A stretch of DNA of 64,000 nt from Phycisphaerales bacterium UBA2421. Lineage in GTDB: Bacteria; Planctomycetota; Phycisphaerae; Tepidisphaerales; Tepidisphaeraceae. Under the pieces are notes generated by a model, which was given only the letters and a program-made list of their open reading frames with translations, searched no databases and was not told where the DNA came from. The stretch is taken from the NCBI GenBank assembly GCA_002343075.1, contig DDRH01000056.1:7676-71675 (forward strand). The letters are read 5' to 3'. How positions within the stretch are numbered: position 1 is the stretch's first letter; each line of letters opens with the position of its first letter. Shown one piece after another: positions 36,815-44,407 of this stretch. The translations under genes were made by a program, and so were the position numbers.

Positions 36815-37037
36815 GTTTCCGGGCAAGCAGGCACATTGCGCAGCGTCCTCCTCCATTCATCATTCATCACCCAAGCGTTTCGCAGCCTGCAAGTGCCTAT
36901 CTGACAGTCACTAATGACTCGGAAGTAAGTAGTAAAACGCATTTTCAAAAATCGGGCATTTCCGGGCATTTCAGGGCACGCCCCCGAAACCCGCAGTGTC
37001 CTCCCCCATTCATCATTAATCATTCATGATTCATCCT
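36815..37037. repeat. Two degenerate copies of a 60-base intergenic repeat (gap 36743-37209)
   Basis: The 467-base gap between the hydrolase and the MBL gene has no convincing gene. It holds two diverged direct copies of a repeat, at about 36815-36872 and 36957-37037. Both have TTTCCGGGCA, then CAGG-CAC, then CGCAG-GTCCTCC-CCATTCATCATT. Runs of ATTCATC make every minus-strand translation read as (M)NDEW-type repeats. Similar ATGAATGATGAATG runs are common between genes in planctomycetes, from memory. The rest, 37040-37209, is GC-rich sequence with CGCGCAGCGC-type palindromes and nothing I can name. Confidence 0.5.
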
Positions 37038-37209
37038 TTCCTTCCTATCCCTCGCGCTGCGCGCCATGTGTCAGTCGCGCGCAGCGCATTGTTATGGATC
37101 GCCCAAAGCAGATTGAATTCGCGAAAAGAAATTTTTGATTCGTCGATTACTCGCGCTGCAATGGCGCCACCCGCGGCGCGCAGCGCGGTGCTGCTACAAC
37201 GATTGCGCG

Positions 37210-38013
37210 TCAGCGGAGGGTGGTGACGCGCAACCCGTCAAACGCCAGCCGAACACCCTCGGGCAGGCGCGGATCGACGGTCGCGTGCATGACTTGATGC
37301 GACATGTGCGTGAACCAGGTCTCCCTCGGGCGCAGTTCTTCGACGACAGCCAGAGCCTCGTCAATTGTCAGGTGCGTTGGGTGCTTTCGATCTTGCAATG
37401 CGTCGAGCACCAGCACATCCAGCCCCTGCATCAACTTCCGCGACTCCGGCGGGACGGCGCTGGCGTCGGTGCAGTAGGCTAGATTGCCCACCCGAAATCC
37501 AAGCACACTCCCTTCGCCGTGAATGAGGGGGATCGGTGTCCACCTCTGGCCGAAAATCTCAAATAGGCCGGTGATTAAGTGTGCGTTCAGGTGCGGCCGA
37601 AAGAGTTTCCACTCGGGTTTTGGCTCGCGAAATGCGTAGTCAAAACACTGTTGAATCATCCGCATGGTCAGCGGATCGGCAAACACGTCGAGCGGGCCGC
37701 CGAGAATGGCGTTAAACCGGCGGGCATCGTCGAGGCCCATGATGTGGTCGGCGTGCGCATGCGTGAAGACGATGGCATCGATCCGATCCACCCGATTGGC
37801 CACCGCCTGCAGACGCAGTTCCGGCGAAGTATCGATCAGCACACTCTTGCCGCCATAGTGAATCACGACGCTGCAGCGGGTGCGTTTGTCGCGCGGGTCG
37901 TGGCTTTGGCAGACGTCGCAGTGGCAACCGATCATCGGCACGCCGGCGCTGGTGCCGGTGCCGAGGAAAAGCAGTTCGATTGGTGGGCTGTCCTGAACGG
38001 CACTGTCACTCAT
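37210..38013 (-). CDS. PhnP-like metallo-beta-lactamase fold hydrolase
   Basis: A 267-residue MBL-fold phosphodiesterase. LLFLGTGTSAGVPMIGC followed by HCDVC gives the structural zinc site of the PhnP subgroup. VLIDTSPELRLQ and FTHAHADHIMGLDDARRF hold the HxHxDH catalytic metal motif. Later ligands are IHGEG, YCTDAS and FTHMSHQVMH. PhnP hydrolyses cyclic phosphodiesters in phosphonate degradation, but no phn gene is nearby and many PhnP-like proteins act on other cyclic phosphates. It is separated by 9 bases from the DUF4105 gene upstream on the same strand, so the two are probably cotranscribed. Confidence 0.88.
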   Translation of the reverse strand: MSDSAVQDSPPIELLFLGTGTSAGVPMIGCHCDVCQSHDPRDKRTRCSVVIHYGGKSVLIDTSPELRLQAVANRVDRIDAIVFTHAHADHIMGLDDARRFNAILGGPLDVFADPLTMRMIQQCFDYAFREPKPEWKLFRPHLNAHLITGLFEIFGQRWTPIPLIHGEGSVLGFRVGNLAYCTDASAVPPESRKLMQGLDVLVLDALQDRKHPTHLTIDEALAVVEELRPRETWFTHMSHQVMHATVDPRLPEGVRLAFDGLRVTTLR

Positions 38014-38022
38014 CGTCCGCCG

Positions 38023-39153
38023 TTATAGCGGATCGCGCGGCAACGCGGCAATGCGCGGACTGAGCAAGGTCGGATCGGGCAGCCCGACACGAATGCGGTG
38101 CGAAAACAGGTGGTCTGGCGCCGCATCATTGGCGGCGGAGTTGATGCGACACATTCTTCGCAGGTCTTCGTATGGCAACGATCGATCGATCGACCCTGCA
38201 TCGTAAGCCAGGCGCGCGGAGTAGCCGTTGAGGACGAGGCCGAGGTGCCACGGGCTAATGGTGGACTTCGCGTCATCATTGATGTCATAGATAAGATTCC
38301 TCGAGTAGTGACTGGTCAGCGGATTGTAAAACTCCGGCGACTCGGCCAGTGCGTTGGCGTGGTTGAGGTAGCCCAACAAAACCTGCCGCGCCCGCTCCGG
38401 CGGGGCTAGCAGGCGGAACATGTAGACATCTTCCCCACGAAAGTTGGTCCGCTGCCGGATGAGGTCACGCTCGTCGCCGAAGACGTAGACAAGCTCATAC
38501 TGCCGGAAGAAGCCCTGCGCCGCGGAAAACACCTCGCCTTGCTCTCTGCGTGTCTCGGTGCTGGCGGCGAGGTATCGGCCATCTTCAAAGCCGAATGAAA
38601 CGATAACATGCGCGATGGCATCGGAACCCCGGTGGCTCAGCACATAATCAACCGTTTTGAGCTTGGAGACATCGTAAGTGCGCGTTTCCCAGCGAGGTGT
38701 GAACGTTGCGGCGCTGTGGTAGTCAAAATTGCGGACGTTGCGGATGGTGATGACGTCACCGTCAATCGATGCGGTGGGTGTCTGCGCAACGTCGGCGGTC
38801 CAGTTTCGATTTTGCAGCGGCGTGCGCGTGAGAAACCAGGAGAGAACCACCAGAAACATCACTCCAACAGCCCCAGCGGCCAGGCGCGACGAGCGAACCA
38901 GAATGGGAATGGTTACGCACACGCCCGCGAACAGAATCGCAGCAAAGGTGCGCGGTGGGTGGCCCGGAGGCAGATCGGTGAAAAACACCGCCGCGGTCGA
39001 CCAGGTGGCTGCCATCACCGCGCCCAGCACGAGCGCCGCCTTGCCGGCGCGCCGGAGCGCGCGAACAACTCCATGCCGGACACCGGTCGGAACTTGGCCG
39101 ACGCCCGGCAATTCGCGCATCTGATCGGCGAAGACGGGGCGGATTTCAGTCAT
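38023..39153 (-). CDS. DUF4105 (Lnb N-terminal periplasmic-like) membrane protein
   Basis: A 376-residue protein with three hydrophobic segments in the first 110 residues (about 39-60, 67-84, 91-108) and a periplasmic domain matching DUF4105: VITIRNVRNFDYHSAATF, RTYDVSKLKTVDYVLSH, AHVIVSFGFEDGRYLAAS, TRREQGEVFSAAQGFFRQYE, VYVFGDERDLIRQRTNFRGE and YMFRLLAPPERARQVLL. The family I recall has Asn-Cys-Thr after the 'FYNPLTS' region; here it is HYSRN, so the conserved Cys is missing. Some DUF4105 proteins (Lnb) are reported to acylate lipoproteins in Bacteroidota. I give this from memory and do not transfer it here. Confidence 0.75.
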   Translation of the reverse strand: MTEIRPVFADQMRELPGVGQVPTGVRHGVVRALRRAGKAALVLGAVMAATWSTAAVFFTDLPPGHPPRTFAAILFAGVCVTIPILVRSSRLAAGAVGVMFLVVLSWFLTRTPLQNRNWTADVAQTPTASIDGDVITIRNVRNFDYHSAATFTPRWETRTYDVSKLKTVDYVLSHRGSDAIAHVIVSFGFEDGRYLAASTETRREQGEVFSAAQGFFRQYELVYVFGDERDLIRQRTNFRGEDVYMFRLLAPPERARQVLLGYLNHANALAESPEFYNPLTSHYSRNLIYDINDDAKSTISPWHLGLVLNGYSARLAYDAGSIDRSLPYEDLRRMCRINSAANDAAPDHLFSHRIRVGLPDPTLLSPRIAALPRDPL

Positions 39154-39210
39154 CGCAATACAAGATCGTATTCGGATGAAGACCGGTCAATTCAGAATCA
39201 GGTAGACGAT

Positions 39211-41928
39211 TTATGCTGCGTCATCCTGTTCAACCAATTCCACTGATTTGGCTGGCTTCTTCGCTGTCTTAGCTGATTCATCTTCATTCAGGCCAAGCTC
39301 TTCAATGAGTTTTGCGGGAACTTCTGCGGTGTTCTTGCATTTTGGATAGCCGCTACACCCCATAAACGGTCCGCGGCGACCTTTGCGGATGATCATCGGC
39401 TTCCCGCAGTCGTCGCAGTCGATATCCGTGGTGATCGGATACTTCGGCCCTGCAACCGCAGCGGCGAGCGTCGGGTTGGCGCTGAGAATCTTCCCGATCA
39501 TCTCTTCGCTGCGCGCGGCACCCTCTTTCAGCATCGGCACGAGCGCCTCAATCTGCTTCAGGTTATCGCCTTCGAGCTTCTTCATCATCTTGGTGCTGCG
39601 GCACTTTGGAAAGCTGCTGCAGCCCAGGAACGGGCCGCGCTTGCTGTCGCGCAAAAGCATCATGCTGCCACACTTCTCGCAAGCGATGGTTGTCTTGATC
39701 GGCGGGGGCTTCGGCGGAAGCGGCTTGCCATCTTTGTCGAGATTGATGATGGTTGAGCAACTCGGCTCCCCCTTCTCATTCTTCACCGAGTAGCCGGAAC
39801 AGCCGAGAAATTCGCCGAAACGGCCACGGCGCTTGATCATTTCCCGGTCACAATTGGGACATTTGAACTCGCTGACTTCGCGCAGACTCGGTTCGCCGTG
39901 AACATCCACCGGCTGGGTGTTGTTGCACTCGCGATCGCTACACGCAAGGAAAAACCCGTTCTTGCTGATGCGGTAGAGAAGTTTCTTTCCGCATTTCTGG
40001 CAATCAAACGGCGATTCCGCCCCACCGGCGTGTTCGATCTGCTCAAGCGCGGCCTGCACGCCATCCTTAAGCGGGCCGTAAAAATCCTTCAGCAGTTTCA
40101 CCCAGTCGTTGTTGTTTTCCTCGATGTCGTCAAGTTTGGCCTCCATGTCGGCGGTGAAGCCGACATTGAGGATCTCGGGAAAGCCCTGCACGAGCTTGTC
40201 GGTCACCACCTTGCCCAGCAATGTCGCATGGAACCGGCGGTCGATCTGCACGACATACTGCCGGTCCTGAATCACACTGATGATGCTCGCGTAGGTGCTT
40301 GGCCGGCCGATGCCAAGGCGCTCCATCTCCTTCACCAGGCTCGCCTCGGTAAACCTCGGCGGAGGCTGGGTGAAGTGCTGGGTCGGGTCAAGCTCGATGG
40401 GAAAGACGGGCGCGCCCTTCTTCAAGTCCGGCAGCAATTGGTCTTCGCTGCTGACACCGGCAATCTTCATGAATCCGTCAAAAACGAGCTTGCGTCCTGT
40501 CGCCTTGAAAACGCACTCTGCGTCCTTCATTCCTTCGTGGCTCTGTGCATTCGTGCTGATGAGTGCCGTCGTCTGATCAAACTCGGCATTGGGCATCTGG
40601 CAGGCGACAAATCGGTTGTAGATCAGTTGATAGAGCTTGCTTTCGTCGGGCGATAGTTTCGAGTGCGCATCCGAGGGCGTAAATGAAAGATCGGTGGGTC
40701 GAATCGCTTCATGCGCTTCCTGCGCGGCCTTGTTGCTGCTGCTGTAGAAATTGGGCTTTTCAGGCACATATCGGTCGCCAAACTCGGCCTTAATGAACCC
40801 GCGCACCATGTTGATCGCTTCGCCGGAAAGGTTGGTGCTATCGGTACGCATGTAGGTAATGCGACCCGATTCGTACAACGATTGTGCCGCACGCATTGTC
40901 CGCTGCGCGCCAAAGCTCATACGCGAGCTGGCGGCCTGCTGAAGTGTGCTGGTGATAAACGGCGCTGGCGGACGCGACTGCGTTCGCTTCTTCTCCACTT
41001 CGCGCACGGAATAGCCCGGAGGCGAGCCGAGGTGGCCAATCACGCGCACCAGTTTTCGGGGCTTTCGCTTTGCATCGGCCTCTTCGGTGACCTCTTCGTT
41101 GTCAACGATCAGCCCGATCGACCTGGCGACGCGCAGCGCTTCGTCGTGGCCGATGTTCTCGAACTTCTTTCCGCCAACCTCCACAAGCTCGGCGGTGAAG
41201 GCGTCGTTGTCGGCAAGCCACTTGTCCTTGTCGGCCTTGGTGCGGGGTCCGTTGCCGGTGTTATCAAGAAAATCCCGCCACTCGGCAGCCAGTTTCTTCG
41301 CCGGATCGGCACCTTCGACGGTGAAGACTGCGCCGATTTTCCAATATTCTTCGGGAATAAACGCTTCGATTTCCCGTTCGCGTTCGACGACCAGCCGCAC
41401 CGCAACGCTCTGTACGCGGCCGGCACTCAAGCCCTTTGCCACCTTGCGCCAAAGCAGCGGCGAGATCTCATAACCCACCACGCGATCGAGAATGCGCCGT
41501 GCCTGCTGCGCATTGACCCTGCCCATGTTCAACGGGTGGGGTGTCTCGAATGCCCGCTTGATTTCAGCCTTGGTAATTGCATTAAAAATGACGCGTTTTA
41601 CACGGTCGTCGGTGATTCCAAGCGCTTCTTTGAGATGCCAGGCGATGGCCTCTCCTTCGCGGTCCAAGTCGGTTGCGAGATAGACATCGGTGGCTGCTTT
41701 GGCGAGTTTCTTCAGCTCGGTGACGATCTTCCCCTTGCCTCGTTCTTCGATGACGACATATTCCGGCTTGAATGTCTTAAGATCGACGCCCATGCCTTTG
41801 CTGGGAAGATCGCGGATATGGCCCATGCTGGCCTTCACTACATAGTCGTCGCCGAGGTATTTATTGATGGTCTTCGCCTTTGCGGGCGATTCGACGATGA
41901 CCAGGTGTTTTCCGGTTCGCTTAGCCAT
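39211..41928 (-). CDS. topA: DNA topoisomerase I
   Basis: Type IA topoisomerase that relaxes negative supercoils. Of 905 residues: Toprim domain with VESPAKAKTI (Glu13) and ATDLDREGEA (metal-binding Asp87 and Asp89); the active-site Tyr359 in SGRITYMRTDSTNLS; then QEAHEAIRPTD and LGIGRPSTYASII. The C-terminus carries four CxxC-type zinc ribbons (each with a GxFLxCS-like strand: FFLACSDREC, GEFLGCSGY, GPFLGCSSFPKC, GPFMGCSGYPKC), followed by an acidic and lysine-rich tail. The second ribbon appears to lack its last Cys. Confidence 0.97.
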   Translation of the reverse strand: MAKRTGKHLVIVESPAKAKTINKYLGDDYVVKASMGHIRDLPSKGMGVDLKTFKPEYVVIEERGKGKIVTELKKLAKAATDVYLATDLDREGEAIAWHLKEALGITDDRVKRVIFNAITKAEIKRAFETPHPLNMGRVNAQQARRILDRVVGYEISPLLWRKVAKGLSAGRVQSVAVRLVVEREREIEAFIPEEYWKIGAVFTVEGADPAKKLAAEWRDFLDNTGNGPRTKADKDKWLADNDAFTAELVEVGGKKFENIGHDEALRVARSIGLIVDNEEVTEEADAKRKPRKLVRVIGHLGSPPGYSVREVEKKRTQSRPPAPFITSTLQQAASSRMSFGAQRTMRAAQSLYESGRITYMRTDSTNLSGEAINMVRGFIKAEFGDRYVPEKPNFYSSSNKAAQEAHEAIRPTDLSFTPSDAHSKLSPDESKLYQLIYNRFVACQMPNAEFDQTTALISTNAQSHEGMKDAECVFKATGRKLVFDGFMKIAGVSSEDQLLPDLKKGAPVFPIELDPTQHFTQPPPRFTEASLVKEMERLGIGRPSTYASIISVIQDRQYVVQIDRRFHATLLGKVVTDKLVQGFPEILNVGFTADMEAKLDDIEENNNDWVKLLKDFYGPLKDGVQAALEQIEHAGGAESPFDCQKCGKKLLYRISKNGFFLACSDRECNNTQPVDVHGEPSLREVSEFKCPNCDREMIKRRGRFGEFLGCSGYSVKNEKGEPSCSTIINLDKDGKPLPPKPPPIKTTIACEKCGSMMLLRDSKRGPFLGCSSFPKCRSTKMMKKLEGDNLKQIEALVPMLKEGAARSEEMIGKILSANPTLAAAVAGPKYPITTDIDCDDCGKPMIIRKGRRGPFMGCSGYPKCKNTAEVPAKLIEELGLNEDESAKTAKKPAKSVELVEQDDAA

Positions 41929-42330
41929 AGGTGTTGCCGTTCCCGTTGTCCGCGATGCACGCCGGTCTCATTGGCGCTGTCGTAAGTGGTTGCTGCAATG
42001 AGACCTATCGTCTGTGACGCAGCCGACCTTGATAAATCTCCCGACCAACCAACCCAGCCCGCGGGGCGGGGAGTTTGGCTAGCGAAACAGGGCGTGTCAA
42101 GGCAAAAGCCGATAACACGTCCTTTAGATTTCGCTATTCCCATAACGAATGTCGGTTGGTGCTTGTTCGCTTGCGGAGTCGCGTTCACCGCCGGCTGGAC
42201 TGCCCCTGAATTGTATGTAAGTATCTGATTTCAATGATTTTATGCAATTGCAGAGATTTTTCTGGCCGTCGGTAGCTCCGCCGCACTCGAGGCCTGTAAA
42301 TCGACCTCCGGACGGGCATAATGTCTCGCC
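41929..42330. other. 402-base divergent intergenic region, topA / nitroreductase
   Basis: This gap must hold the promoters of topA (minus) and the nitroreductase (plus). I see no tRNA, small ORF of credible composition or strong sigma70 pair. An AT-rich stretch at about 42205-42265 contains the palindrome TGCAATTGCA at 42243-42252, which could be a regulatory site. The remainder is GC-rich sequence without an evident structure. Confidence 0.4.
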
Positions 42331-42990
42331 ATGACTTCTCCCCGATTCGTGCCCCCGCCGGAGCGTTATCAGCCAAACCGCGCGCCCCTTGATATTTTGA
42401 GTGAGTTTCATCACATATTAAAACAACGGCGAAGTGTGCGGATGTTCTCGGACCGCCCTGTTGACGCTTTGGTAATTGAAAAACTCGTCGAAGTGGCAAT
42501 GACAGCACCAAGCGGGGCCAATAAGCAACCCTGGCGATTTGTATGCGTCCGAGACCCGTCGCTAAAGCGCGAAATCCGGCTCGGCGCGGAGACTGAGGAG
42601 CGCGAGTTTTACTCACGCCGGGCGTCGGCGGAGTGGCTGAGCGACCTTGCACCGCTTGGCACGGACTCGGACAAGGCATTTCTCGAGATCGCACCTTGGC
42701 TGATCGTGGTCTTCAAACTGGCAGCCGACGACAACGGCGGGCAGACATACTACACAAACGAGTCCGTCGGCATCGCAGTTGGTATGCTTCTCGCGGCGGC
42801 CCAGCATGCCGGCCTGGCCACGCTCACGCACACTCCCAGCCCGATGAACTTCCTCCGTCAGATACTCAACCGCCCGGACAACGAGCGCCCGTTTCTGCTC
42901 ATTCCGGTTGGATACCCTGCTGACGATCTCGTCGTTCCAGAATTTGCACTGCAACGAAAGCCGATCGAGCAGGTGATGATTATCAAGTGA
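42331..42990 (+). CDS. Nitroreductase family protein, iodotyrosine deiodinase-like
   Basis: An FMN-dependent nitroreductase-fold protein of 219 residues. [35 protein letters not shown], then [62 protein letters not shown] and [28 protein letters not shown] follow vertebrate iodotyrosine deiodinase very closely in order and content, including the active-site lid (E-E-R-E-F-Y...EWL). Homologues in bacteria catalyse reductive dehalogenation of iodotyrosine in vitro. The natural substrate in bacteria is unclear. No flavin reductase or halogen gene is next to it. Confidence 0.85.
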   Translation: MTSPRFVPPPERYQPNRAPLDILSEFHHILKQRRSVRMFSDRPVDALVIEKLVEVAMTAPSGANKQPWRFVCVRDPSLKREIRLGAETEEREFYSRRASAEWLSDLAPLGTDSDKAFLEIAPWLIVVFKLAADDNGGQTYYTNESVGIAVGMLLAAAQHAGLATLTHTPSPMNFLRQILNRPDNERPFLLIPVGYPADDLVVPEFALQRKPIEQVMIIK

Positions 42991-43043
42991 CGATCAACGG
43001 ACCCCGCTGGCGGATGCAAGCCGAATGTTTCCCTGCGAAGCGC

Positions 43044-43086
43044 TTGACACGCATCACCAGCGAGTGTACTTTACATCGCAAAGTTA
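43044..43086 (+). promoter_or_regulatory. Sigma70-type promoter with overlapping palindromic operator
   Basis: TTGACA at 43044-43049 and TACTTT at 43067-43072 are 17 bases apart and precede the membrane-protein gene, which has a GGAGG-type site at about 43104. The -10 box is the left arm of an inverted repeat TACTTT-acatcgc-AAAGTTA at 43067-43086. It closely matches a palindrome at 44148-44166, after the regulator gene. A regulator bound here would block RNA polymerase, so autoregulation by the HTH protein of this operon is a natural guess. Confidence 0.6.
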
Positions 43087-43115
43087 TTGAAGGCAGATCG
43101 TGACGGAGGCAGCGC

Positions 43116-43727
43116 ATGCTTTCAGCTTATCAGGCGATGGCACAGATTGGAGAGATTCGCCTTCACCTCACACGCTCGCTCTTGTTTCGCGGGTATCGGT
43201 CGAGCACGACGGCGCTGACGGGCGTGGTGGCGGTGGTGGCGGCGCTGGTGCAGTCGATGGTGGTGATCGATCCGGTGCGCTACTTGCAGAATTACCTGAC
43301 GATCTGGTTCGCCGCTGCAGTTCTCTCACTTGCGCTGGTGTTTGCGAAGGTGCTCTTGGCTCATCGTGGCGATGAAAGCGCGCTCAATCGCGAGTTGAGC
43401 ACAACCGCCCTGCTTCAACTCGCCCCGAGCATCGTTGCAGGATTGCTTGTGACGCTTGTAATCGCTCTGTTTCGCACCGGTGCCGCCGGCGCGTTGCCAG
43501 GGGTCTGGATGATTCTGATCAGCCTGGGGATCTTTGCGTCGCGCCAGAACCTGCCAAGGCTGGTCGTGCTGCCCGCGGGGTACTACATGCTCGCCGGGCT
43601 TTGGGCGCTCACGCTCAGCCCCGCCGAGGCCATGCGCCCGTGGGTGATGGGCAGCGTGTTCGGATTCGGCCAGTTTCTTGCCGCCGGCGTGCTCTATGTC
43701 ACGCTGGAGAGGAAGAGGGCTTCATGA
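43116..43727 (+). CDS. Integral membrane protein paired with HTH regulator
   Basis: A 203-residue hydrophobic protein with about six membrane segments (around residues 37-55, 62-82, 100-120, 124-140, 147-165, 170-195). No catalytic motif is visible. Its last four bases overlap the ATG of the transcriptional regulator (ATGA at 43724-43727), so the two are translationally coupled. The pairing of such a membrane protein with a small winged-helix regulator recurs in several phyla, from memory, but no function is established that I know of. Confidence 0.7.
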   Translation: MLSAYQAMAQIGEIRLHLTRSLLFRGYRSSTTALTGVVAVVAALVQSMVVIDPVRYLQNYLTIWFAAAVLSLALVFAKVLLAHRGDESALNRELSTTALLQLAPSIVAGLLVTLVIALFRTGAAGALPGVWMILISLGIFASRQNLPRLVVLPAGYYMLAGLWALTLSPAEAMRPWVMGSVFGFGQFLAAGVLYVTLERKRAS

Positions 43728-44122
43728 GTGACACGTCCGAACCCACTACAGGCACCACGGGGCGATTTGCATATGAAGGCCTTGCGCGCATTTTTCACGA
43801 GCGCGCCCGGCTCGGCATTCTCTCCTCGTTGCTCGGCCATCCGTCGGGCCTGCTTTTTAATGACTTAAAGCAGTTGGTTAACCTGACGGACGGCAACCTA
43901 AGCCGCAATATTCAGGCGCTTGAAGAAGCCAGGCTCATCGAAGTCTGGAAGGGCTTTAAGAACAATCGCCCGCAGACGCTTTGCCGACTGACCGACCAGG
44001 GCCGGGCGCGGTTCGTGGAATATCTCGAAGAGCTTGAGCGCGTGGTGAGCGACACAGCGGCCACGCGCGCGCCGATTGCCGGCGTGGGTCAGCATGGTTC
44101 CGGCGAAGTCTCGACTGGATAA
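43724..44122 (+). CDS. Winged-helix transcriptional regulator (HTH_34/MarR-like)
   Basis: A 132-residue DNA-binding protein. GLARIFHERARLGILSSLLG starts a winged helix, and FNDLKQLVNLTDGNLSRNIQ is the helix-turn-helix with recognition helix TDGNLSRNIQALEEA. LIEVWKGFKNNRPQTLCRLT forms the wing, followed by a dimerisation helix (GRARFVEYLEELERVV). No metal or ligand site is evident. It is coupled to the membrane-protein gene. Palindromes of the TACTTT-N7-AAAGTA type lie at both ends of this two-gene operon and are its likely operators. Confidence 0.85.
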   Translation: MSDTSEPTTGTTGRFAYEGLARIFHERARLGILSSLLGHPSGLLFNDLKQLVNLTDGNLSRNIQALEEARLIEVWKGFKNNRPQTLCRLTDQGRARFVEYLEELERVVSDTAATRAPIAGVGQHGSGEVSTG

Positions 44123-44147
44123 CATCGGCCACATTTTTTTGAGATAA

Positions 44148-44166
44148 TACTTTGCATTACAAAGTA
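44148..44166. promoter_or_regulatory. Palindromic operator-like site TACTTTG-N5-CAAAGTA
   Basis: A perfect inverted repeat, TACTTTG CATTA CAAAGTA, followed directly by CTTTGCAC. It lies 26 bases after the regulator stop and matches the operator-like repeat at 43067-43086 in both arms and the middle CAT. GATAAT at 44143-44148 just before it could be a -10 box for the gene at 44408, though I see no good -35. The rest of the 285-base gap to 44408 shows nothing else I can name. Confidence 0.55.
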
Positions 44167-44407
44167 CTTTGCACAAATTTTTGGCGGTATTTTGCCCGGC
44201 GGGGCGCGCCGGAGTCGTCGGCACACCCGGGCGGCGTTCGCTCGGGGACGATTTCAAGATCGCACCCAGGCGCGCCCCGTCAGGCAGAATGACCGAACCC
44301 TCCTGATTCAAGCGGTGCAGCTTTCGACCCCCCCGCCACGCCACACGCGTTGCAACCCGTGTACGGCGCTCCTATACTAAATTCAGACTGTTTAATCCGG
44401 ATAACGA

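Noticed and set aside
40711..41985. 424-codon plus-strand frame opposite topA
   Set aside because: topA is unmistakable on the other strand; the plus frame has no signature.
44192..44380. Small ORF of 62 codons after the regulator
   Set aside because: Arg/His-rich composition, no ribosome-binding site and no resemblance to any protein; probably chance.
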